DNA from: Phycisphaerae bacterium
GTDB lineage: Bacteria; Planctomycetota; Phycisphaerae; Phycisphaerales; UBA1924
DNA length: 64,000 nt
Assembly (NCBI GenBank): GCA_014192545.1
Contig: BJHL01000002.1
Coordinates: forward strand, 62,001-126,000
Direction: 5' to 3'
The notes below the pieces were generated by a model. That model saw nothing but the letters and a program-made list of their open reading frames with translations, was not told the origin of the DNA and did no database searches. The number at the start of each line of letters is the position of its first letter. Within the stretch, counting starts at the first letter, position 1. Both the position numbers and the translations under genes were made by a program. This document shows, in pieces, positions 35,778-44,795 of the stretch.

Positions 35778-36233
35778 ATGGCACAACACGCGCCGCAACC
35801 CCAGTTTTCGCCCGACGCGCATCCCGATCGCGGCACCATCCGCGTCGTGAATGAGCAGCCCGATATCGACGCGGCTCACAATCGCGTCATCGGCGCGGTT
35901 GAGCGGCACAACTACCCCAAGGCCAGTATTTTCGCGCTCAAACTGTCGCTGCACGAGGCGCTGATGAACGCCTTCAAGCACGGCCATAAAGAACTGCCGA
36001 CGAACGTGCCCATCACGCTGCACTTTGTTGTCGATGATGCGAAGGTGTTGATGGAAATTGAAGATCAAGGGCCGGGTTTCAACCCGGATGATGTGCCTGA
36101 CCCGACGCTGGAAGAAAACATCGAACGCGGCAGCGGACGCGGGTTGCTGCTGATCAAGGCGTACATGTCGAAGGTTGAGTACAACAAGCGCGGGAACAAG
36201 CTGACGATGGTGTATCAGCGGCCGAAGGCGTGA
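35778..36233 (+). CDS. RsbW/SpoIIAB-type anti-sigma factor serine kinase
   Basis: A 151-residue GHKL ATPase: N box HEALMNAFKHGH, G1 box EDQGPGFNP and G2 box GSGRGLLLIKAYMSKV. The N-terminal 25 residues are disordered and His/Pro-rich. As the partner of the STAS protein it probably phosphorylates that protein's serine and can bind a sigma factor or other target. All ATP-site residues are present. Confidence 0.88.
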   Translation: MAQHAPQPQFSPDAHPDRGTIRVVNEQPDIDAAHNRVIGAVERHNYPKASIFALKLSLHEALMNAFKHGHKELPTNVPITLHFVVDDAKVLMEIEDQGPGFNPDDVPDPTLEENIERGSGRGLLLIKAYMSKVEYNKRGNKLTMVYQRPKA

Positions 36234-36464
36234 TGTGCGAGTTGGTCGACGCGAGGTGCGTGTGATTTCGTGCGACGTCGGCGCAGTGCTCATAAGCCGA
36301 GAGAATGAAAAACGCCGCGATTGTTTCGCGGCGGTTGTGTAAGTTGCGTGTTGCCTGTGTGGATCGTGCGGGCGAATCGCGGTTGATGATGGCGGTTTGC
36401 GCACTTCGATCCGGACCTCCGCAGAGCCTCAGGTCCGGCGTCGGGAAGTTTGCGTGTTCGCAGC

Positions 36465-36893
36465 TTAGTGGGCGTGTTCTTCTTGAGGCACGGCGATGCC
36501 GTTCTTGAGTTTGTAGTCCTTCAGCGCGGCGCGAATCGCATCTTCAGCCAGCACGCTGCAGTGAATCTTCACTGGCGGCAGGCTGAGTTCTTCAACGATC
36601 TGCGTGTTCTTGATCGCCGAGGCTTCGTCGAGGTTTTTTCCCTTGAGCCATTCGGTTGCGAGGCTGCTGCTGGCGATCGCGCTGCCACAGCCGAAGGTCT
36701 TGAACTTCGCGTCTTCGATCAGGCCGGTCTGCTGATTGACCTTGATTTGCAGTTGCATCACGTCGCCGCACTCGGGAGCGCCGACGAGGCCCACGCCGAT
36801 GTCTTTACGATTCTTGGTTTCGGCGGATGTGCCGAAGTTACCAACGTTGCGGGGGTTTTCGTAGTGGTCGATGATTTTGGGGCCGTAGGCCAT
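36465..36893 (-). CDS. iscU: Iron-sulfur cluster scaffold protein
   Basis: A 142-residue IscU: start MAYGPKIIDHYENPRNVG, with the three cluster-binding cysteines in APECGDVM, FGCGSAIASSS and HCSVLAEDAI. The ending HEEH-like His tail (PQEEHAH) is an additional metal-binding-like feature. It assembles the Fe-S cluster from sulfur given by IscS, encoded upstream on the same strand. The 130-base gap holds a heptamer array. No IscR, IscA, HscA or HscB gene is adjacent. Confidence 0.96.
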   Translation of the reverse strand: MAYGPKIIDHYENPRNVGNFGTSAETKNRKDIGVGLVGAPECGDVMQLQIKVNQQTGLIEDAKFKTFGCGSAIASSSLATEWLKGKNLDEASAIKNTQIVEELSLPPVKIHCSVLAEDAIRAALKDYKLKNGIAVPQEEHAH

Positions 36894-36912
36894 GGCAGGA
36901 ATCCTTCAAGCA

Positions 36913-37015
36913 GGCACTAGGCACTGGGCACTAGGCACTAGGGAAAATGCAATCGTGAATCGGGCGACAAACGCGAGTCGAGGCCTTGGCACTAGTGCCC
37001 GATGCCTAGTGCCTG
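36913..37015. repeat. GGCACTA heptamer array with inverted copies
   Basis: Four units of GGCACTA (second unit GGCACTG) at 36913-36940 and, about 50 bases on, GGCACTAGTGCC at 36988-36999 and CTAGTGCC at 37006-37013. The parts can pair as hairpins. It lies between iscS and iscU and would be transcribed in an operon message. Confidence 0.85.
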
Positions 37016-37023
37016 ACGCCTTT

Positions 37024-38286
37024 TCAGTGGTGCGCCCACTCCACCTTGCTCAAATCAATCCCTTCCTTGTGCATGTCGTACAGCGGGCTCATCACGCGGA
37101 GTTTCTTGACGGCTTCAACAATCTTCTTGACGGCGAAGTCAACTTCTTCCTTCGTCGTCCAGCGACCCATGCTCAGCCGCAGGCTGCTGTGCGCGAGTTC
37201 GTCGCCCACGCCCAAGCCTTTGAGGACATAGCTAGGTTCGAGGCTCGCGCTGGTGCACGCGCTGCCGCTGCTGCACGCGATGTCTTTGATGGCCATCATC
37301 AGGCCTTCGCCTTCGACAAAGCCGAAGCTGATGTTGGCGATGTGGGGCAGGCGCTTGGTGGCGTGGCCGTTGACTTCGCAGCTATCAAGATGCTTGGTCA
37401 CTTCGGCTTCCATGTATTGCCGCAGTGCGAGCAAGCGCTGACCGTCGTAGTCCATTTCCTGCATCGCGATTTCGCAGGCTTTGCCCAAGCCCACGATGCC
37501 GGTCACGTTTAGCGTGCCGCTGCGGAAGCCGCGTTCTTGGCCGCCGCCATCGAAGAGACTGGTGAGGCGCACGCGCGGCTTGCGACGGCGGACGTAAAGC
37601 GCGCCGACGCCCTTGGGGCCGTAGAGCTTGTGGCCGCTGAAGCTGAGCAGATCGATGTTGTCGCGTTCAACATTGGTGGGCATTTTGCCGACCCACTGCG
37701 TGCCGTCGACGTGGAAGATCGCGCCGTGCTCGTGGCAGAGCTTGCCGATTTCGGGAATCTCGTTAATTGTGCCGATTTCGTTGTTGGCCCACATGATGCT
37801 GACGAGGATCGTGTCCTCGCGCATGGCGGCTTTGATCATCTCGGCGGTGTACACGCCGTCTTTAGGAGGCGAAAGGAACGTGACCTCGAAACCTTCCTTT
37901 TGCAAACGCTTGCAGGGGTCGAGAACTGCTTTGTGCTCGATGGTGCCCGTGATGATGTGGCCCCGCTTCTGCGAACCAGCCGGAGCCTTCTCATACATGT
38001 ACGCCGCGCCCTTGATGGCGAGGTTGTTGCCCTCGGTCGCGCCGCTCGTGAAGATGATTTCCTTCTCGTCAGCACCAATCAACGCGGCGACCTGCTCGCG
38101 AGCTTTATCGACGCCCGCTTCTGCCTTCCAGCCGAAGCTGTGGTTGCGGCTGCCGGGGTTGCCGAAGTTCTGCGTGAAGTAAGGCAGCATGGCCTCGACC
38201 ACGCGCGGGTCGCAGGGGGTCGTGGCGGCGTGATCCATGTAGATGCCGTCGAGTTTGAGGGCGGGCTTGGTACTGGGGGTTGTCAT
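37024..38286 (-). CDS. iscS: Cysteine desulfurase, IscS type
   Basis: A 420-residue PLP enzyme that takes sulfur from cysteine for Fe-S clusters. It starts [21 protein letters not shown]; the PLP lysine is in [11 protein letters not shown], the cysteine loop is [17 protein letters not shown], and the C-terminus [21 protein letters not shown] follows the classic IscS end, including the IscU-interacting tail. It precedes iscU on the same strand. Confidence 0.97.
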   Translation of the reverse strand: MTTPSTKPALKLDGIYMDHAATTPCDPRVVEAMLPYFTQNFGNPGSRNHSFGWKAEAGVDKAREQVAALIGADEKEIIFTSGATEGNNLAIKGAAYMYEKAPAGSQKRGHIITGTIEHKAVLDPCKRLQKEGFEVTFLSPPKDGVYTAEMIKAAMREDTILVSIMWANNEIGTINEIPEIGKLCHEHGAIFHVDGTQWVGKMPTNVERDNIDLLSFSGHKLYGPKGVGALYVRRRKPRVRLTSLFDGGGQERGFRSGTLNVTGIVGLGKACEIAMQEMDYDGQRLLALRQYMEAEVTKHLDSCEVNGHATKRLPHIANISFGFVEGEGLMMAIKDIACSSGSACTSASLEPSYVLKGLGVGDELAHSSLRLSMGRWTTKEEVDFAVKKIVEAVKKLRVMSPLYDMHKEGIDLSKVEWAHH

Positions 38287-38476
38287 GGGTTGATCCTAGC
38301 GGCGTGAAAAACTTGGGAACTGGCATGAATTCGCTGGCGGGCTCAAAACCGACGCATCGGAGTTGTGAGTCCGCAATTGAGATTCAGTCTCAGTTGATGA
38401 AAAGCGTAGGGACGTTGTTCGTTTGATGCCACCACCAAGTTCGCGCAACACGTTTGCGGCCGATCAACGTATAGTG

Positions 38477-38821
38477 ATGGTCGTGCAGGTTTCGTCTCCA
38501 ACTCGAGCGGCTATGGGCAGCCTGACGCTGCTCTTGGTTGTCGCGCTCACGATGCAGTTGGCTCCGATGGTGGTGAGCGCCGGTCCGGCGACGCGTGGGT
38601 ACGAGCAGGTTCGCCTCGCCGAGCCTTTGCGGATTGTGGTGGGGGTGCCGGCTCGTCGGCAAGGGGAGAAGAACGACAGAGTTTCGACCTTCGCGCGGCG
38701 GACGGTTGTTCCGGCGCGCGTGTGGGATTGTGTGCTTGCTGCGCCGCGTGCTGCGGCTTTGCCGGGCGCGATGCATTTGCGGATTGAGTCTTTGGTGAGT
38801 TTGCCGCCGCCGGTGTGCTGA
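38477..38821 (+). CDS. Small possibly exported protein
   Basis: A 114-residue reading starting MVVQVSSPTRAAMGSLTLL. A hydrophobic stretch (MGSLTLLLVVALTMQLAPM, about 13-31) could be a signal peptide or anchor. The rest is Arg/Val-rich with no known motif. The codon pattern is acceptable but not decisive, and a minus-strand frame also runs through this stretch. Placed between iscS and secA, it is a tentative call. Confidence 0.4.
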   Translation: MVVQVSSPTRAAMGSLTLLLVVALTMQLAPMVVSAGPATRGYEQVRLAEPLRIVVGVPARRQGEKNDRVSTFARRTVVPARVWDCVLAAPRAAALPGAMHLRIESLVSLPPPVC

Positions 38822-38934
38822 TTGATCGGATAGTTGCACAGTTTTTTGCTTGTGCGAGTCGCAGCATGATGCGCGGGTCGGATCGACTGCGTGTTGCTTG
38901 GCGGCTGACAAAATACATCGTCAATTCAGTTTTT

Positions 38935-38961
38935 GCACGGGCTGAAAGCCCGTGCCACTGG
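38935..38961. repeat. Dispersed hairpin repeat (GGGCTGAAAGCCCG type)
   Basis: GCACGGGCT, loop GAA and AGCCCGTGC, then CACTGG. A second version with the same loop design lies at 54344-54364. It is followed at once by a sister hairpin (38980-39000) of the same pattern. Confidence 0.8.
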
Positions 38962-38979
38962 TACACATGCGGTACACGT

Positions 38980-39000
38980 GCACAGACTCAAACTCTGTGC
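38980..39000. repeat. Sister hairpin in the secA leader
   Basis: GCACAGA, loop CTCAAAC and TCTGTGC, then CACC. It ends 22 bases before the secA ATG. Same pattern as the element at 38935, with the stem sequence changed and GCAC/GTGC ends conserved. Confidence 0.7.
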
Positions 39001-39022
39001 CACCTATTCATCGAGACACATC

Positions 39023-42000
39023 ATGGCAGAGCAAGGCATTCCGATCATTGGTCCGATTCTCAACAAGATCATCGGCACCCGCAACGAGCGATTCGTCAAG
39101 AAGTACACGCAGCGCGTCAACGAGATCAATGCGCTGGAGTCGCAGGTCAGGCAGCTTTCGGACGCGGAGATTCGCGCCAAGATGGCCGACTTCCGCAAGC
39201 GCATCGACAGTGGCGAGAACCACGAACGCGTGATGGTCGAGGCGTTTGCGGTCGCTCGCGAAGGCATGGACCGGGCTGTGGGCATTCGCAATGTCTTCAA
39301 CCCCAAGCACAACTTTGACGCCAGCAGATTGCCCGCCGACATGCAGGCGATGTACGCCGAGATTCGCGCCAAGGCCGACGCGATGCCGGTGGTGATTCCG
39401 CGGACGTACATGGAAGATCAGAACACGATCATCCCCGAGAACGCGGTTCCCGATGAGAAGGACGAATTCCTGGGACATAGCGAGATGGTGCCGGGCTGGC
39501 GCCGCGTGGAAGTGCCTGCGAAGTTTTACGACGCCGTGCGGGCATTGCTGCCTGAGAGCCGGCCGCCATTCCGGGCAAGGCCGTTTGACGTGCAACTCAT
39601 CGGCGGCATGGTGCTGGGGCAGGGCAAAATCAGCGAAATGAAGACCGGCGAAGGCAAGACCATCGTTGGTCCGCTGGCGACGTACATGGCGTGCATTGAA
39701 CGCATGAAGGTGCACGTTGTGACCGTCAACGACTATCTCGTGCAGCGCGACCGCGACTGGACCTTTCCGTTCTTCCACGCTCTGGGCATGACGGCGGGCG
39801 CCATCCACCCCCAGCACCAGCAGCCGGAAGAGTTCAAGCGGTTCATGTATCGCTGCGATGTGGTTTACGGCACCACGGCGGAGTTTGGCTTTGACTTCCT
39901 ACGCGACAACATGAAGCGTGCAGTTGAGCAGCAGGTGCAGAAGCGGCGCGACTTTGCCATCGTTGACGAAGTGGACAGCATTTTGATCGACGAAGCTCGC
40001 ACGCCGCTCATCATCAGCGGGCAGGCGCACGAAGACACGCCGCGGTATGAATTGGCGGACAAATTGGCGCGGCACCTTGTTGGCAAGCAGCGGCCTTGGA
40101 ACGAGATCGAAGAGAAGGTGAATCGATGCGAGATGCGCATCAAGGGCATCGAGGGTGATATTCGCCAGGCGCGTGACAAGAGTGCGGTGCCGGGCTTGCA
40201 GGTGCAACTTGCCGAAGCAAAGAAGGAACTGCCTTCGCTCAAGGCTCAGCGCGATGCCCAGCCGCAGTATTACGAAGTGAAGCTTGAACGCAAGCAGTGT
40301 CACTTGACGCACGAGGGCGTGAGCGAAGCGCAGCGCGTGGCTCAGATTGGTTCGTTCTATATCGAAGAGAACATCGACCTGCCGCACTTGCTGGAGCAGA
40401 GTTTGCGAGCGCACACTGTGTATGAACTGGATCGCGATTACATCGTGCGCGAGCTGCCCGATCAGTTCACGGGTCGGCCTACGCCCAGCGTGGTGATTGT
40501 CGATACAAACACTGGTCGCCCGATGGTGGGCCGGCAGTGGAGCGACGGTTTGCACCAGGCCGTTGAGTGCAAAGAACGCGTGCCGATCAAGCAGGAAACG
40601 CAAACAGTCGCGACGATCACGATTCAGAACTTCTTCAAGATGTACAAGCGTCTGGCGGGCATGACCGGTACCGCCGATACCGAAGCGCAGGAATTCCACG
40701 ACATCTACAAACTGGATGTGGTGGCGATTCCGACGAATCGGCCCATCCGCCGGGGCGATTTTGATGACGTGGTGTTCCTCACGGGCAAGGACAAGTGGAA
40801 CGCGATCACGGATGAAATCAAGGCGTTTACCGATGGTGGCCGGCCTGTGCTGGTGGGCACAACCAGCGTTGAAAAGAGCGAAACGCTCTCGAAGCTGCTC
40901 ACCAGCAAGCACATGGTTCAGCACGAAGTGCTGAATGCCAAGCAGCACGATCGTGAAGCGCCGATTGTCGAGAATGCGGGCCAGCTTGGCGCGGTGATGA
41001 TCGCAACCAACATGGCAGGCCGGGGTACTGACATCAAGCTGGGCAAGATTTCGCGTGAGCAGTTGCTGGACCACTGGCTGCGGCGCGGTATCGCACCGCG
41101 CACGCTGACGGTGGAGAGCAGCGAGAGCGACGTGCGCGAGCAGATTTATCGCAAGATCGCGAGCAAAGAGCTCGAGATCGATAAGAAGCAAGCCGAGACG
41201 ATGCCGTTTGCGGATCTTGAGTTGCAATTGCTGCGCAAGTGGGCCAACAAATTCACGTGGCTGGGGCCTGACAACGTGGCCAAAGCCAACGCCGAGAAAC
41301 TGCGCGAGGCTTTGGACGAAAACGGTCGCTTCCTGCTGCACCGCATTCGCTGGTTTGAAACCATCGAAGACATGGGCGGCTTGCATGTGATTGGCACCGA
41401 GCGGCACGAAGCACGCCGGATTGACAATCAGCTTCGCGGGCGATCAGGCCGACAAGGCGACAAGGGTTCGAGCCGATTCTTTGTGAGTCTTGATGATGAC
41501 CTCATGAAGATGTTCGCGGGCGAGACAACGATGAAGATTCTGTCGCGCCTTGGCATGAAGGAAGGCGATGCGATTGAACACCCGATGCTCAGCAAGCGCA
41601 TCGAAGGTGCGCAGCGCAAGGTCGAAGAACGCAACTTCCAGATTCGCAAGCAAGTGCTTGAATATGACGAAGTGATGGAAGCTCAGCGGCAGTACTTCTA
41701 CGGCCAGCGCCAGCGCGTGCTTGAAGGTCGGGATGTGCGCGGGTTGCTCTTTGACATGGTGCGCACCACCGTTCGCGATGGTGTGGACAAGTATCTGGAT
41801 GATCTGTATCCGTGTGAATGTGCGGCGGAATTTGCCAAGAACAAGCTTGAATGTTCGATTGCGCCCGAGAAGCTCAAAGGCATGAGCTTTGAGGAAATGG
41901 AAGTTGCAATTCGCGAAGAAGCCAAGTACGACGCCCGGCAGGCTATTGAACTGACGCTGGGCGAGTATCTGCCCAGCGAAGAGTCGGAAGTCAAAGTTGA

Positions 42001-43099
42001 CTACGACACCGAAGGTTTGATCAAGTGGGCGCGCAATCGCTTTGGTGTCGAGCTTGATCCCAACCGCTTGCAAGGCGGCAATGCGCAGGAACGCCAGTAC
42101 GTGCGCGATCAGTTGGTGCAGCGAGCCGAGGACGTGGTGGAGCACGCCGACTTGTCGGGCATTCGTGAATACACGCAGAAGGACTTCGGCTCTGGCGAAC
42201 TGTCAAAGTGGCTCAAGGACAAGCTGGGTTTTGAGGTGCGCACGCAGGACATCATCAACGCGCAGAAGGATGTGGATCGCAACAATCCTGATCCGGTCAC
42301 GACGATGGTCATGCAGCGTGTCGAGCAGTGGTACCACCGCCGGGAAATCGAGTATCCCGTCGAGTACGGCATCGGCATGTTCCAGAACATGGTGCGCCAG
42401 CCCGGCATCGGGCCCCAACAAGCGGCGACGGCGTTCTTGCAATGGGCCAACATGCGATTTGGCCTCAACTGGACGCAGGACATCTTCAAGTCCAGCACGC
42501 TGCAGACGGCGAGCCAGCAGTTGATGCAGGCAAGTCAGAAGTTTGTTGATGATCGTCGCATGGAAAAGGAAATGGTCGACGCCATTGCTTGCAAGACCGA
42601 CGACGAGCTCAACGCGTATTGGGAAAAGAACTACCTGCGGCCACTGCCTGACACCATGCGGTACTTGAGCGGCGACGAACGCGCGAATGCCATTCGCGCG
42701 GGCGTTGAGAACATTCGCCGGCTCGAACTGCTGCGGTTTGAGCGCACGATCGTGATCGACACGCTGGACTCGCAATGGAAGGACCACTTGTACGCGATGG
42801 ACCAGCTTCGCGACACGATCGGCTTCCGCACGTTCAGCCAGAACGATCCGCGCATCGAGTACAAGCGCGAAGGTTCGCAGATGTTCAAGGACATGCTGGC
42901 GAATGTGAAGCTGCGCGTGACGGAACTGCTCTTCAAGGCTCGGCTCACCCCGCCGCAGCAACAGCAGCCACAAAACTTTGCACCAAGGCCCGCGCCGCGT
43001 CCGATGGCCCCCGCGCAGACGGGTGGGCTGGGCATCATCGGACCAGGCCTGGGCGGCATTTCTGGGCCGGGGCTGGGGCAAGGGCCTTCGCAAGCCTGA
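39023..43099 (+). CDS. secA: Protein translocase ATPase SecA, extended form
   Basis: A 1,358-residue SecA, against about 850-900 in most bacteria. Motor motifs are intact: MKTGEGKT at 206-213, VDEVDSILIDEART, and GLHVIGTERHEARRID with QLRGRSGRQGD. Extra material: a block of about 95 residues (89-186) before FDVQLIGGMVLG, a block of roughly 100 residues after GRGTDIKLG, a long insert in the helical scaffold, and a Pro/Gln/Gly tail (GGLGIIGPGLGGISGPGLGQ) in place of the C-terminal zinc/SecB-binding motif. The start MAEQGIPIIGPILNK is used; a longer frame from 38933 runs through two hairpin repeats. It powers protein export through SecYEG. Confidence 0.96.
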   Translation: MAEQGIPIIGPILNKIIGTRNERFVKKYTQRVNEINALESQVRQLSDAEIRAKMADFRKRIDSGENHERVMVEAFAVAREGMDRAVGIRNVFNPKHNFDASRLPADMQAMYAEIRAKADAMPVVIPRTYMEDQNTIIPENAVPDEKDEFLGHSEMVPGWRRVEVPAKFYDAVRALLPESRPPFRARPFDVQLIGGMVLGQGKISEMKTGEGKTIVGPLATYMACIERMKVHVVTVNDYLVQRDRDWTFPFFHALGMTAGAIHPQHQQPEEFKRFMYRCDVVYGTTAEFGFDFLRDNMKRAVEQQVQKRRDFAIVDEVDSILIDEARTPLIISGQAHEDTPRYELADKLARHLVGKQRPWNEIEEKVNRCEMRIKGIEGDIRQARDKSAVPGLQVQLAEAKKELPSLKAQRDAQPQYYEVKLERKQCHLTHEGVSEAQRVAQIGSFYIEENIDLPHLLEQSLRAHTVYELDRDYIVRELPDQFTGRPTPSVVIVDTNTGRPMVGRQWSDGLHQAVECKERVPIKQETQTVATITIQNFFKMYKRLAGMTGTADTEAQEFHDIYKLDVVAIPTNRPIRRGDFDDVVFLTGKDKWNAITDEIKAFTDGGRPVLVGTTSVEKSETLSKLLTSKHMVQHEVLNAKQHDREAPIVENAGQLGAVMIATNMAGRGTDIKLGKISREQLLDHWLRRGIAPRTLTVESSESDVREQIYRKIASKELEIDKKQAETMPFADLELQLLRKWANKFTWLGPDNVAKANAEKLREALDENGRFLLHRIRWFETIEDMGGLHVIGTERHEARRIDNQLRGRSGRQGDKGSSRFFVSLDDDLMKMFAGETTMKILSRLGMKEGDAIEHPMLSKRIEGAQRKVEERNFQIRKQVLEYDEVMEAQRQYFYGQRQRVLEGRDVRGLLFDMVRTTVRDGVDKYLDDLYPCECAAEFAKNKLECSIAPEKLKGMSFEEMEVAIREEAKYDARQAIELTLGEYLPSEESEVKVDYDTEGLIKWARNRFGVELDPNRLQGGNAQERQYVRDQLVQRAEDVVEHADLSGIREYTQKDFGSGELSKWLKDKLGFEVRTQDIINAQKDVDRNNPDPVTTMVMQRVEQWYHRREIEYPVEYGIGMFQNMVRQPGIGPQQAATAFLQWANMRFGLNWTQDIFKSSTLQTASQQLMQASQKFVDDRRMEKEMVDAIACKTDDELNAYWEKNYLRPLPDTMRYLSGDERANAIRAGVENIRRLELLRFERTIVIDTLDSQWKDHLYAMDQLRDTIGFRTFSQNDPRIEYKREGSQMFKDMLANVKLRVTELLFKARLTPPQQQQPQNFAPRPAPRPMAPAQTGGLGIIGPGLGGISGPGLGQGPSQA

Positions 43100-43196
43100 T
43101 TTGGCTTGCGTCAGGCGTGATTTGCCGCGAACAGGCCTGATTGGTTTGTGATCGGCCCGATTGGTTTGTGATAGGTTCAGGCAACTGCAACCCCCC

Positions 43197-43233
43197 GCAC
43201 CCCCAGCCCGTACAGGTTGGGGGTGCTTTGTTT
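43197..43233 (+). terminator. Terminator after secA
   Basis: GCACCCCCA and TGGGGGTGC form a 9-bp stem (12-base loop) followed by TTTGTTTG, about 100 bases past the secA stop. Confidence 0.85.
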
Positions 43234-43339
43234 GACGTAGGGCTTTCGCGTCGTACTCACCAAGGGCAACCCAGCGCGATTCCCAATCGCATGTGAAACT
43301 AGTCCGCGCGTCAGGCCAAGTTGCCTCCAAGAATCACCT

Positions 43340-44167
43340 ATGCACAACGCATCTCACCAACGTCGCGGCTTCACGATCATCGAACTGCTTGTCGTCATCG
43401 GCATCATCTTGGTGCTCATCGGCATCACGTTCGCCGTTGGCCGCAGCGTGGTGGGGGACGCGAAGAAGCGCACCACCGAAGATACCATGCGCGTGCTTGA
43501 TACGGCGCTGCAAGCGTACATCCAGACCCGCGGCGAAAACCCGCCGGTGAAGGTGCGGTTCACGAACACGACGAACAATCAGACGAACACGCTGGTGGCC
43601 ATTGATGGTGTGACGACCGATGGTCTGCCGTCGGGTGCAACCACGCCTCAGTTGATCAACTCAGTGGGCGTTTTCATTGCGGTTGCGCAGCAGGTTCCAG
43701 AATCAAAAGCCATTCTCGACAGACTGTCGGCAAAGCAGCTCGCGCAGTTGGATATCGACTTTGTGTCGGACACGCAGAACGGCCCCCAGCCAACCTTGCC
43801 AACCGGCCTTGACGCTTGGGGCAGGCCGATCCGCTTCGTGCACCCGAAGGCTGATGGTGTGATTCAAGGCGACGTGTCGAACACAACGGCGACAAACCAA
43901 GATGTTCGACGACTTGAGGCATGGCCCGCCTTTGGGCCAGAGGATTCAACGGCGAGGTACCTTTTCGGCGACGTCCGCCGAAACAACTACGACATCAACG
44001 GCTCGGGCGACAGCGACGGCGGCAAAGCCAGCGGCTCGCGTCCGTACTTCTATTCCGCCGGCGAAGACGGCCTCGTCGGCTACGGCCAACGCGACGGCGT
44101 CTGGGTCAACTTCAACCTTGACAACGTCTACCTCAGTGAACCAACCTTCGCGAAGGCCCCTCAGTAA
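43340..44167 (+). CDS. Prepilin-like protein (type II secretion / type IV pilin N-terminal methylation family)
   Basis: A 275-residue protein with a prepilin leader: basic MHNASHQRRG, cleavage before FTIIELLVVIGIILVLIGI, the E5-containing N-methylation helix. The rest is an exported pseudopilin-like domain (AKKRTTEDTMRVLDTALQAY) with Asn/Thr-rich loops and an ending rich in Gly and Asp (GSGDSDGGKASGSR). It would be processed by prepilin peptidase and could form part of a secretion pseudopilus with the secretin at 31764. Peptidase and ATPase are not in the window. Confidence 0.88.
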   Translation: MHNASHQRRGFTIIELLVVIGIILVLIGITFAVGRSVVGDAKKRTTEDTMRVLDTALQAYIQTRGENPPVKVRFTNTTNNQTNTLVAIDGVTTDGLPSGATTPQLINSVGVFIAVAQQVPESKAILDRLSAKQLAQLDIDFVSDTQNGPQPTLPTGLDAWGRPIRFVHPKADGVIQGDVSNTTATNQDVRRLEAWPAFGPEDSTARYLFGDVRRNNYDINGSGDSDGGKASGSRPYFYSAGEDGLVGYGQRDGVWVNFNLDNVYLSEPTFAKAPQ

Positions 44168-44230
44168 TTTCACCCCTTCCCCGCCGTGAAAGCGACCGGC
44201 GAGGTGCCTATACTTCCCCTCACGACATCC

Positions 44231-44795
<565 letters not shown>

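Noticed and set aside
39899-41407. A 502-residue minus-strand frame
   Set aside because: Antisense to secA, no family motif.
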